From an uncultured bacterium (lineage in GTDB: Bacteria; Patescibacteriota; Minisyncoccia; Phycocordibacterales; DATDWN01), in assembly GCA_903861205.1 (NCBI GenBank), contig CAIOTC010000010.1, forward strand, positions 1-35,703: 35,703 nucleotides of DNA. The letters are read 5' to 3'. A program made the position numbers and the translations under genes. This document shows positions 22,460-29,123 of the stretch, one piece after another (the first letter of the stretch is position 1; each line of letters opens with the position of its first letter). The notes below the pieces were generated by a model. It saw only the letters and a program-made list of their open reading frames with translations, was not told the DNA's origin and searched no databases.

Positions 22460-22915
22460 GCTTCGAACTTCGGTTTCAAATTTTTCGACTGCGGTTTTTT
22501 TGGTTTTTTTGGCTCGATATTTTACTTTCAATTCCTTATCGAACCTAGAACTAATGCGATCCAGATCGGCTTCTTGAAAATCATAGTTGTAATATTCATC
22601 CACAAACAGACGCGACATCTTTTCGTCCGGCAAAGTTATGCCAGGAACCAGAAGCAGCGAATCACCATTAAAACCGCTGTTTATTACAAAAAGGTCTTTG
22701 ATACCGAAGCCAAACGGCCTGTTCTGCGCGTTAATGGCACACACCGTCATACTGGTAGGCACTGCCCCAGTATTGCAACCTTTCAAAGTCGGCAAAAGCT
22801 CCTCGGCCACGTCCTGGGAAATCAGCAGAAGCTTGATGCCGAAACGGCGATATTTCCAAAACCATTCGGCATGATAAATCTCAAAATTCGGAATGTAAGC
22901 AACTAGTGTAACCAA
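22442..22915 (-). CDS. Hypothetical protein, 157 aa
   Basis: The function is not recognised. The protein looks like a soluble alpha/beta domain (LVAYIPNFEIYHAEWFW, GIKLLLISQDVAEELL, FVINSGFNGDSLLLVPG) with a lysine-rich C-terminal helix. I start at the TTG at 22915 because ggaggtg lies about 5 bases upstream; ATG codons at 22942 and 22969 would place that SD inside the gene. This is the first gene of the island on its strand, divergent from secE, with a possible minus-strand promoter near 22925-22960 (TTGTAT, 16 bases, TAATCT). Confidence 0.6.
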   Translation of the reverse strand: MVTLVAYIPNFEIYHAEWFWKYRRFGIKLLLISQDVAEELLPTLKGCNTGAVPTSMTVCAINAQNRPFGFGIKDLFVINSGFNGDSLLLVPGITLPDEKMSRLFVDEYYNYDFQEADLDRISSRFDKELKVKYRAKKTKKTAVEKFETEVRSLAAIQ

Positions 22916-22985
22916 AGAACACCTCCCGAAATAGATTAGCATTTTTTGCGGAAAATACAATGTTAACAACGGATTTTAGACGGTA

Positions 22986-23015
22986 TTGACTTTATGCACC
23001 CTAATAATGTACTAT
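22986..23015 (+). promoter_or_regulatory. secE-nusG promoter
   Basis: TTGACT (22986-22991) and TACTAT (23010-23015) are 18 bases apart, and a second A+T-rich box, TATATG, overlaps. The start would be near 23022, directly before cccc-ccga-gggg-tttttt (23025-23042), a very small hairpin with a T run that could pause or attenuate early transcription. secE starts at 23070. Confidence 0.55.
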
Positions 23016-23069
23016 ATATGTATTCCCCCCGAGGGGTTTTTTAATAAGACAATATAAATTCAAATTATT

Positions 23070-23249
23070 ATGAGCCTCATTACTTACATCAAAGATACGC
23101 AAGGAGAATTGAAACATGTCAGCTGGCCGACACGAAACCAGGCCATTATATTTACGATTATTGTTGTTCTCATTTCTCTATTCATCGCTTTCTTTCTTGG
23201 ATTTTTTGATTATCTTTTCAATTTAATTTTGAAAAAATTTGTTCTTTAA
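23070..23249 (+). CDS. secE: Preprotein translocase subunit SecE
   Basis: The short gene encodes 59 aa and forms SecYEG with SecY and SecG. The amphipathic helix and signature are clear: YIKDTQGELKHVSWPTRNQA, followed by a single membrane helix (IFTIIVVLISLFIAFFLGFF). The length is normal for one-helix SecE. It precedes nusG by 12 bases, the conserved bacterial order secE-nusG-rplK. No SD site is present; the leader before the ATG is A+T-rich. Confidence 0.93.
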   Translation: MSLITYIKDTQGELKHVSWPTRNQAIIFTIIVVLISLFIAFFLGFFDYLFNLILKKFVL

Positions 23250-23261
23250 TTTTTAAACAAA

Positions 23262-23807
23262 ATGGCTAAACAACAAATCTCAGAAGGTAGAAATTGGTAT
23301 GTGATCCACACATACGCCGGATATGAAAACGCCGTTATGCGTAACCTCAAACAGCGCATCGAATCTTTGGGCATGGAAGATAAAATTTTCAATGTCATCG
23401 TGCCGACTGAGAAAAAAATAAAAATCAAAGGTGGCAAACGCGTCGAGGAAGAGGAAAAAATATACCCCGGCTACATTTTGGTGGAAATGATCGTGACCGA
23501 GGAATCGTGGTACGTTGTCCGCAACACTCCGCGAGTAACTGGCTTTGTCGGTTCCGGCGTCTATCCGGTTAAAATCGACAAGAAAGAAATTGATGAACTT
23601 TTTGCTCGCATGAACGCTCACACCGTCAAACACAAAATCGATTTGATGCAGAATGATGCTGTGACTATTGTCGACGGTCCGTTCAAAGATTTGGAAGGAA
23701 AAGTTTCCGAGGTGGACGAAGAGCGCGGCAAGGTCAAAGTGCTGGTGGCTATGTTCGGCCGCGAGACGCCGGTGGAGTTGGATTTCTTGCAGGTCAAAAG
23801 AAGTTAA
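23262..23807 (+). CDS. nusG: Transcription termination/antitermination protein NusG
   Basis: NusG binds RNA polymerase and couples it to the ribosome or Rho. The NGN domain opens NWYVIHTYAGYENAVMRNLKQRI and contains YPGYILVEM and VRNTPRVTGFVG; the KOW domain near residue 128 reads AVTIVDGPFKDLEGKVSEVD. The 181-aa length is typical. The coding end is part of a 10-bp stem (aaagaagtta 23798-23807 / taacttcttt 23823-23832), so the stop codon lies in a hairpin. Confidence 0.96.
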   Translation: MAKQQISEGRNWYVIHTYAGYENAVMRNLKQRIESLGMEDKIFNVIVPTEKKIKIKGGKRVEEEEKIYPGYILVEMIVTEESWYVVRNTPRVTGFVGSGVYPVKIDKKEIDELFARMNAHTVKHKIDLMQNDAVTIVDGPFKDLEGKVSEVDEERGKVKVLVAMFGRETPVELDFLQVKRS

Positions 23808-23861
23808 CGAGCGAAGCGACTATAACTTCTTTGATGCCGCTCTATTATGCATTTGAGCGGC
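23797..23861. repeat. Two hairpins after nusG, first one overlapping the stop codon
   Basis: The stem aaagaagtta / taacttcttt (23798-23807 / 23823-23832) has a loop that contains GCGAAGC (23811-23817). It is followed by gccgctc 23836-23842 / gagcggc 23855-23861. Neither has a T tract, so they look like the stop-codon-proximal palindromes elsewhere rather than like standard terminators. Confidence 0.65.
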
Positions 23862-23943
23862 GCAGAAAATCATAATTGAAATTTCAAAATTATTAGTGTA
23901 CAGTATCGTTTCTCGCGCTTCTCGAGATTTATAATAAAAAACA

Positions 23944-24366
23944 ATGGCTAAAAAAATCACAAAAAAATTAAAGTTGGTTATTCCCGGCGGAGCGGCAACT
24001 CCGGCTGGCAAAACGGGTCCGGCTCTCGGACAAGCGGGCGTGAACATTGGTGAATTTGTCAAACAATTCAACGACGCCACGGCCAAAATGAAAGGCGACA
24101 TTGTGCCTGTGGAAATTTCCGTTTACGAAGACCGCACGTTCTCGTTTGTGGTCAAAACTCCGCCGGCTTCTTCGCTTATTTTAAAAGCGATCGGCAAAGA
24201 AAAAGGCAGTGGCAAAAACGCCACCTCAAAAGTCGGCACGCTCACCAAGGCGCAACTGCGCGAAATCGCCGAAAAGAAAATGCCCGACCTAAACGCCAAC
24301 GACATCGACGCGGCCATGAAAATCATCGCTGGAAGTGCCAGAAGTATGGGCGTCGAGGTGAAATAA
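23944..24366 (+). CDS. rplK: 50S ribosomal protein L11
   Basis: uL11 forms the GTPase-associated centre of the 50S subunit. The sequence has the family start [21 protein letters not shown] and the conserved [23 protein letters not shown] and [10 protein letters not shown]. The 140-aa length is normal. A strong terminator follows directly, and rplA, normally next in the operon, is absent here. A TATAAT box at about 23930 may supply a promoter of its own, but no good -35 is seen. Confidence 0.97.
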   Translation: MAKKITKKLKLVIPGGAATPAGKTGPALGQAGVNIGEFVKQFNDATAKMKGDIVPVEISVYEDRTFSFVVKTPPASSLILKAIGKEKGSGKNATSKVGTLTKAQLREIAEKKMPDLNANDIDAAMKIIAGSARSMGVEVK

Positions 24367-24373
24367 TAAATAA

Positions 24374-24415
24374 AAAAACATTCCCCAGGGTGTCACCTTG
24401 GGGAATGTTTTTTTG
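24374..24415. terminator. Bidirectional terminator between rplK and the SIMPL gene
   Basis: A stem of about 15 bp (acattccccagggtg / caccttggggaatgt, one mismatch) is flanked by A7 on the left and T7 on the right, so it serves both convergent genes. Confidence 0.88.
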
Positions 24416-24420
24416 TTTAA

Positions 24421-25293
24421 CTATCTGATCTCGTACGTAATTGAAACGTTGGAAGTTATTTTATTCTCCCCTGTCGGAATCTGCGGAGCAACACTGGCCG
24501 TGCCGCCGGCGCTCATGACATCCGACTTCATATTTAGATACGGCATCGGATAATTTCCATTTTCACTGAAGTTGACAATGTGATTTAGTTTGACACCGAG
24601 CGATTTGGAAAGTACGGACGCTTTGCTTTTGGCATCGGCGATAGCTTTGTCGCGAGCCTGCGCCTGAACAGCATCAATGTTGTCAACCGTGAAGCTTAGC
24701 CCGCTGATATTTGAAACATTGAGCGAACCGATTTTAGCCAAAATATTTCCGGCGTCAGCAGTTTTGCGAATTTTAACGGTAACTGTTTGGTCAACCTCGT
24801 AGCCGGTCAAAACAGATTTGCCGGGAGGACAATAAATCGCAGATCCACTAGAAACAGAACCTGATCCGGAAGACCCGGAATCAGAAACTGGATACATCAT
24901 CGGCACAGGCGTCGGGCAAACGGCATTTTGGTATTCGTATTTCGGATAAGAGCTGTAGTTGGTTGTTTGAATATCTTTCTCGGCGATTCCCAGGGCTTTC
25001 AGCGCACTGATGACTGAATTCATTTTTTTGCTGGCGGCATCCTGCGCGTCCGGCAAAAGCTTGGCGCTTTCAGTCACAGAAAAAGAAAATGTGGCAATAT
25101 CCGGCACCGCCAAAACTTCGCCGGTACCGTTTATGGTGATGGTATTTCCGGCCGGCAAATTGTGGCCGAGAACCGTAAAACCTTTAATGGCGTCAATGGC
25201 CATGACTGCCAGAAATACGGCGAGCAGTCCGATGGCGCTGACGATAACATTGAATAATATTTTTTTCTGCTTGTCAGTTAAAGATTGATACAT
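24421..25293 (-). CDS. SIMPL domain (DUF541) protein
   Basis: SIMPL/DUF541 proteins are periplasmic or surface proteins of poorly known role. An N-terminal helix (IVSAIGLLAVFLAVMAIDAI, about 15-35) anchors or exports the protein; the domain starts TITINGTGEVLAVPDIATFSFSV and has the family FTVDNIDAVQAQARDKAIADAKSKA. A Ser/Gly-rich loop with two cysteines interrupts the middle. The length, 290 aa, is usual. It converges on rplK and is separated from the PAP2 gene upstream by a family B palindrome. Confidence 0.88.
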   Translation of the reverse strand: MYQSLTDKQKKILFNVIVSAIGLLAVFLAVMAIDAIKGFTVLGHNLPAGNTITINGTGEVLAVPDIATFSFSVTESAKLLPDAQDAASKKMNSVISALKALGIAEKDIQTTNYSSYPKYEYQNAVCPTPVPMMYPVSDSGSSGSGSVSSGSAIYCPPGKSVLTGYEVDQTVTVKIRKTADAGNILAKIGSLNVSNISGLSFTVDNIDAVQAQARDKAIADAKSKASVLSKSLGVKLNHIVNFSENGNYPMPYLNMKSDVMSAGGTASVAPQIPTGENKITSNVSITYEIR

Positions 25294-25330
25294 AAAAATT
25301 TTGGTTAAAAAATTTTGATAAAATAAATTT

Positions 25331-25452
25331 GAAATCTCTTATTAACCAAAGCAACTTTGGAGCACGCGTAAATTTTCTGCTGAAAATTTCGCTCACTCTC
25401 CGCTCGCCAGCGTCCGAGAGTCTCCAAAATTGCTTCGGCTAAACAAGATTTC
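25331..25452. repeat. Palindromic element, family B copy 2
   Basis: The outer arms gaaatctcttattaacc... and, inverted, gaaatcttgtttagcc... pair over about 31 bases up to ctttggag / ctccaaaa. Inside are the palindrome aattttctgctgaaaattt (25371-25389), also present in the 27608 element, and a second hairpin, actctc ... gagagt. The right end lies 20 bases after the PAP2 stop codon. Confidence 0.82.
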
Positions 25453-25472
25453 AAGTTTATTTTAGCATATTT

Positions 25473-26036
25473 TTATAACTGGGGCACGTTGATGCTGGAT
25501 TTCAGTTTGAAGTGATTTAATTTTTTGAAAATAATAACAAAGATGTATGAAATGAGAAGGCCGAGGAAAATTCCACCCAAGACGTCGGAAAACCAGTGAA
25601 CGCCGAGATACAGCCGGCTGAAAGAAACCAGAACGATGCCAAAAACGCAGGCAAAATTGAAAAACTGGCGCCAAAATCCTTCGAAATACTCGTCAAAAAT
25701 AAAGATGAGCATGCAGAAAAAAATGGTGACAATAACGGCGTGATAGCTCGGAAAACTCTGACCGAAAGAGGCAAAAACGGCATCCGATGGGCGCGGAACG
25801 TTGAAGAAAATTTTTAAGACGTAGGCAATAATGGCGCCAAAAAGCATCGAACCGGCAAACAAATTGGCGTATTTCCTTCCGCGTGCATAATAAATAAAAA
25901 CTACAATCAGAATTGTAACGGCGATGGAAGCGAGAGAAACGTCAAAAACTTTGCTGACCAAATACATCGCCTCGGTCACGCCAGCCGTACGAATGTGTGC
26001 AAAATAATTTTGAACAAAAAGATCAATCGAGTGCAT
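25473..26036 (-). CDS. PAP2 family membrane phosphatase
   Basis: A lipid or undecaprenyl-diphosphate phosphatase-like enzyme with about five membrane helices. The three catalytic motifs are K-x6-RP as KIFFNVPRP, PSYH (usually PSGH), and SR-x5-H-x3-D as SRLYLGVHWFSD. A tyrosine replaces the usual glycine of motif 2, which may alter the active site. The length, 187 aa, is normal. A likely role is recycling of lipid carriers for envelope polymers. The start is the ATG at 26036. Confidence 0.87.
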   Translation of the reverse strand: MHSIDLFVQNYFAHIRTAGVTEAMYLVSKVFDVSLASIAVTILIVVFIYYARGRKYANLFAGSMLFGAIIAYVLKIFFNVPRPSDAVFASFGQSFPSYHAVIVTIFFCMLIFIFDEYFEGFWRQFFNFACVFGIVLVSFSRLYLGVHWFSDVLGGIFLGLLISYIFVIIFKKLNHFKLKSSINVPQL

Positions 26037-26040
26037 AAGT

Positions 26041-26090
26041 TGAATAATTTTTAATTTTTAATTTAAAATTTTTAATGAATTTCCAATGCA
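26041..26090. repeat. AT-rich spacer related to positions 1-104
   Basis: The run aatttttaatttttaattt... followed by gaatttccaatg resembles the left end of the window. It fills the short gap between the methyltransferase gene and the PAP2 gene and carries no gene. Confidence 0.4.
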
Positions 26091-27014
26091 TCAATTTTCA
26101 AAACGAGCGAAAATGCCGGCGGGTAAAAGTCTGTCGGAGTTGGACTGTGAAATAGCCAGTTCGCCGGAAGTGATTTTGCCTGACAAATCTTTTGTGATGT
26201 CGGAAAGCATTTGAGCATAAGTGACGTGCGAATAACCGGAAGCGTAGCCGTTCAGCAACACAGCCAGCGGTAGGTCGGAGAGCAGTTTTTTTATGTTGGC
26301 AAGCAACGGCACCAAATCTTCTTCCAATTTCCAAACCTCGTCTTTTGCCCCCTTGCCGTAGACCGGCGCGTCGATGCAGATGATGTCATATTTATTTCCG
26401 CGGCGAATTTCGCGCTCGACGAATTTTCTGACATCTTCGACAATAAAGCGAATTGGCGCATCGGAAAGTCCGGAAGCGTCGCGATTTGCCACGGCACAGT
26501 CCACGGCAAATTGCGAAGCGTCAACGTGAACAATTTGGATATCAACCATGGCTGATATCCCAGCTTTAGCGCAGGCAAGTGAGGCTCCGCCGGTGTAACC
26601 AAAAAGATTGAGAACGGAAATCTTCCCTTCTTCATTCGTAGCCATTCGTAGATTGGCATTATTCGTATATTCGTATTTTATTTTATCTGTCAACCATTGC
26701 CAGTGAACAGACTGCTCTGGAAAAACGCCAATGTGTTTAAAAACGGACGGTTTCAAAATAAAATTTATTCCGCCGAGCGAAATCTGCCACGGTTCTGGAA
26801 AAGGTTTGTTGTGATGCCACTTTCCCCTTCCCTCGGTTTGTTCGAAATGAGCGTCAACATTTTTCCATTCAGTTTCCGGCAAAGATTTTTGCCACAGAGC
26901 CTGTGGATCTGGGCGAGAAATTTTCACCACGCCAAAACGCTCCAGCTTTCCACCCTCACCGCTGTCGAGCAATTCATAGTCAGCAAATTTTTCAGCAATA
27001 AATATATTTTCCAT
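26091..27014 (-). CDS. Class I SAM-dependent rRNA methyltransferase, RlmI-like
   Basis: The protein matches the Methyltrans_SAM (PF10672) group: LGGINFILKPSVFKHIGVFPEQ, SAM motif I as VLNLFGYTGGASLACAKAG, HVDAS (motif II) and IICIDAPVYGKG (catalytic motif IV region). No PUA domain is present, so it is shorter than RlmI. Two repeats are embedded: attcgta heptamers encoding residues 114-128 (YEYTNNANLRMATNE) and a near-perfect 24-bp palindrome encoding about 152-159 (ISAMVDI), which lengthens the loop between motif I and HVDAS. The start is the ATG at 27014, 4 bases after the upstream stop; a longer frame into 27062 is not needed. Confidence 0.83.
   Translation of the reverse strand: MENIFIAEKFADYELLDSGEGGKLERFGVVKISRPDPQALWQKSLPETEWKNVDAHFEQTEGRGKWHHNKPFPEPWQISLGGINFILKPSVFKHIGVFPEQSVHWQWLTDKIKYEYTNNANLRMATNEEGKISVLNLFGYTGGASLACAKAGISAMVDIQIVHVDASQFAVDCAVANRDASGLSDAPIRFIVEDVRKFVEREIRRGNKYDIICIDAPVYGKGAKDEVWKLEEDLVPLLANIKKLLSDLPLAVLLNGYASGYSHVTYAQMLSDITKDLSGKITSGELAISQSNSDRLLPAGIFARFEN
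26537..26560. repeat. 24-bp near-perfect palindrome inside the methyltransferase gene
   Basis: The sequence ggatatca-a-ccatgg-c-tgatatcc has one mismatched pair. It encodes SAMVDIQ in a place where relatives go directly from an AKAGA-like helix end to the HVDAS strand. Confidence 0.8.
26634..26675 (-). repeat. Four attcgta heptamers inside the methyltransferase gene
   Basis: Copies of attcgta lie at 26634-26640, 26644-26650, 26661-26667 and 26669-26675. They encode the hydrophilic loop YEYTNNANLRMATNE before the SAM-binding core. Confidence 0.65.
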
Positions 27015-27018
27015 TTTT

Positions 27019-27588
27019 TTATAAACTATGCGCCACCAATGCCACGAGTAGCACACCGACAAAATTCATGACAAAAGAAATGGCAATGAGCGTGCCGGTG
27101 CGAATTCTGGAAACTCCGAGCATAGTAATACCCATTTCATCAGGCAGTGGCGAGGCGATGATAAGCGCGCCAATAATCGGCGAGAGCCAGTGGAAAAATT
27201 TGCGGTGAAAAAATCTGGTCAGCTTGCGGTCATGGTACGCGTGCAAAGCATTTTCCAAATCATCGGCGAATCTATCGCGAATAAATAGAAACAAAACCAT
27301 GTCCCCGATAACCGCCCCGAGAGCTCCGCAAAGCGCCACGATCCAAATGGGCGTTGTTTGTGACAGCGCGGCCAATGCAATCGAAGCCGGCGCCAACGTG
27401 AAAGCGGATGTGAAAAAAACGCCAGCCAAAAAACTGCCGATGATTTTGCCTTCCTGGGCCACACCGATGATATTTTTGATAACACCGAATCTGACCAGGA
27501 CGCTTGCAACCAAAACGGATAGCAAAACAAAAAACATGTCACGACCGAGGTTTTTATATGGATTTTCCGGACGAATGTGTTTTGTCAT
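27019..27588 (-). CDS. Polytopic membrane protein, possibly VTT/DedA-like
   Basis: The 189-aa protein has an N-terminal amphipathic region, then helices MFFVLLSVLVASVLV, IIGSFLAGVFFTSAF, IWIVALCGALGAVIGDMVLFLFI and, near the end, LSPIIGALIIASPLPDEMG and LIAISFVMNFVGVLLVAL. The GALGAVIGDMVLF segment and the proline-rich SPLPDE turn are reminiscent of VTT/DedA proteins, but the likeness is loose and I give no function. It lies 4 bases before the methyltransferase gene and probably shares its transcript. Confidence 0.6.
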   Translation of the reverse strand: MTKHIRPENPYKNLGRDMFFVLLSVLVASVLVRFGVIKNIIGVAQEGKIIGSFLAGVFFTSAFTLAPASIALAALSQTTPIWIVALCGALGAVIGDMVLFLFIRDRFADDLENALHAYHDRKLTRFFHRKFFHWLSPIIGALIIASPLPDEMGITMLGVSRIRTGTLIAISFVMNFVGVLLVALVAHSL

Positions 27589-27607
27589 GTTAATTTGTTT
27601 AAATTGT

Positions 27608-27728
27608 AAATTTCTTACGATCCAACACTTTTCCGTCGCCAGAATAATTTTCTGCTGAAAATTTTCTTCCTGCTCGCCTCTTCACGGGCTCCGCAATGCG
27701 CCGGAAAAGCGTCGGCTCGACGAAATTT
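27608..27728. repeat. Palindromic element, family B copy 3
   Basis: The ends aaatttcttacga and, inverted, aaatttcgtcgag are nearly identical to the copy at 10513-10637. The arms continue as imperfect pairing up to cttttccgtcgc / gcgccggaaaag. The centre has aattttctgctgaaaattt (27646-27664), shared with 25371-25389. The right end lies 11 bases after the NUDIX stop codon. Confidence 0.82.
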
Positions 27729-27739
27729 CCAATTTACAG

Positions 27740-28231
27740 CTATTTTTCTGCCCTCTGCCATTCTGTTTTAATACCTTTCAATTTGTTTTCCGCCATGCAG
27801 AGCTCGTCGTAAATGCCGTCAAGAAGTTCGATATTTTTCGCTTCCTCCAAATCCACCCATTTGTACTGATCCGTTTCTTCCGGTTGCAAAGTAACTTCGC
27901 CGGAATCATAATCGGCCAGGCAGGAAATGACCAGCGACGGATTGCCGTCGCCATGCACCGTGGCCAGACTGGTAACATAATCGATGTTTTTTATTTCCAG
28001 CCCGACTTCTTCGCGCACTTCGCGGCGCAAAACTTTTTCCAAAACATTGTACCAATAATCTTTCGTCTCTTTTGGCAAATTGATGTAATCGTCCGTTTCC
28101 AGTTTGCCACCCGGCACCGTCCACATGCCCGGAAATCTTTTTTTGGTCATCGTTCGGCGCGTCACCAAATATTTGCCGTCTTTGACGATGATGGCGGTGA
28201 TGACCACTTCGTGCAAAAATTTATTTTCCAT
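27740..28231 (-). CDS. NUDIX hydrolase
   Basis: NUDIX enzymes hydrolyse nucleoside diphosphates linked to other groups. The core motif ends REVREEVGL (the REUxEExGU part), with the preceding GMWTVPGGKLE; about 15 extra residues (TDDYINLPKETKDYWYN) lie between the glycine-rich part and the helix, and the first acidic position of the box is N. I recall the same insertion in other CPR NUDIX proteins. The substrate is unknown. The ATG at 28231 (MENKFLHEVVIT) is preferred; an upstream extension reads through a palindrome arm. The gene follows the 183-aa membrane protein gene on the same strand. Confidence 0.85.
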   Translation of the reverse strand: MENKFLHEVVITAIIVKDGKYLVTRRTMTKKRFPGMWTVPGGKLETDDYINLPKETKDYWYNVLEKVLRREVREEVGLEIKNIDYVTSLATVHGDGNPSLVISCLADYDSGEVTLQPEETDQYKWVDLEEAKNIELLDGIYDELCMAENKLKGIKTEWQRAEK

Positions 28232-28420
28232 CCCAGTAGTAGAAAATGGCATAGCTCTTCGAGCAGTACCACTCATTATTTTAAAATTAATAATATCGAC
28301 ATTTAAATGTTATAACATGTTTCTCATAATTCCAATGCCATTTTCACTACGGGATAGCCCTGTAGTGAAGTCGGCATCTTTTTATGCGCCTTTGGCGCAA
28401 TGCCGACTTCTACTACCGGG
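28231..28420. repeat. Compound palindrome between the NUDIX gene and the 183-aa gene
   Basis: It contains cactacggg 28345-28353 / ccctgtagtg 28358-28367, then gaagtcggcat 28367-28377 / atgccgacttc 28400-28410 enclosing gcgcc-ttt-ggcgc (28386-28398). A related half, ttctactactggg, appears on the minus strand just before the NUDIX start and pairs imperfectly with 28337-28353. The right arm supplies the stop codon of the 183-aa gene. Confidence 0.75.
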
Positions 28421-28964
28421 CATACTTATAGTTTATAAAATAATAAGCGGCGATAAAAAACATGGAAACCGCCCAGCCAAAAGCGACGAGCAGAAGTAAA
28501 TTGTCTTCGCGAATTTCCACTTCGCGGAGCGATCGGCCAACCAAGACGAAACCAGATTTGTCGCCCGCAGAATAATATTTCAAAACAACCGCGAAACGCG
28601 CGCCCGTCTCCGGCTGCCAGGTAAATTTGTTTTCGCCATTTGTTTTTGCATAGTCGAAAACGCCGATAGGCAAAGCAATGGACTGTCCATGCAAGTTCGC
28701 CGATGATTCCAAAAGCGTACCTTTGCCATCAAAAATCATGGTGAAAGGCGAAAGACTGAGCGTGATATCAAGTGCCGTGCGAGTCGGCGGCATAAAATCA
28801 GCAGGCACGGCGCCCGCCAAAAGTCCATTGGCGCCATCTTCAGCCATCTGAATTTGCGGATCATTGGCTGACTGGCGCAAAACTTGCTGTCCAACCGTGT
28901 AGATCGTACCTAAAATGACGGTTATAACGGCAACCAAAAAAATGAAAGTGAAAAACTTTTTCAT
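28413..28964 (-). CDS. Membrane protein with two anchors and an extracytoplasmic domain, 183 aa
   Basis: The function is not recognised. Helices lie at residues about 4-25 (FFTFIFLVAVITVILGTIYTV) and near the C-terminus (LLLLVAFGWAVSMFFIAAYYF); the 120 residues between them look extracytoplasmic and resemble the sensory loop of histidine kinases (FDGKGTLLESSANLHGQ, RSLREVEIREDN), but no kinase part follows. The final codons and TAG stop lie in a palindrome arm. The ATG at 28964 is clear. A shared terminator separates it from the GH18 gene. Confidence 0.68.
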   Translation of the reverse strand: MKKFFTFIFLVAVITVILGTIYTVGQQVLRQSANDPQIQMAEDGANGLLAGAVPADFMPPTRTALDITLSLSPFTMIFDGKGTLLESSANLHGQSIALPIGVFDYAKTNGENKFTWQPETGARFAVVLKYYSAGDKSGFVLVGRSLREVEIREDNLLLLVAFGWAVSMFFIAAYYFINYKYAR

Positions 28965-29029
28965 GTGATAATTGTAACATATTTAAGCATCGTTGTTAAA
29001 ACTTTCATAATTTCGCCAAGGTCGCGTAT

Positions 29030-29090
29030 AAAATAAAAAACCAAACTGGAGGCGTACAAGTGTACGATGACAGTTTGGTTTTTTATTTTA
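29030..29090. terminator. Strong hairpin terminator between GH18 and 183-aa genes
   Basis: A 14-bp stem (29035-29048 / 29071-29084, aaaaaaccaaactg) with an inner cgtac-aagt-gtacg hairpin is flanked by A and T tracts. It can end minus-strand transcripts of the GH18 gene and may also act on the other strand. Confidence 0.85.
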
Positions 29091-29123
29091 GACGATGAGA
29101 TTGGTGAAATTTGGAAGTTTTTA

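Noticed and set aside
22442-22969. Longer form of the 157-aa protein starting at 22969 or 22942
   Set aside because: The clear ggaggtg SD site lies downstream of these codons and correctly spaced from the TTG at 22915.
26634-26675. CRISPR-like array of attcgta units
   Set aside because: Units are only 7 bp, spacing is irregular, they lie inside a coding frame and no cas genes are present.
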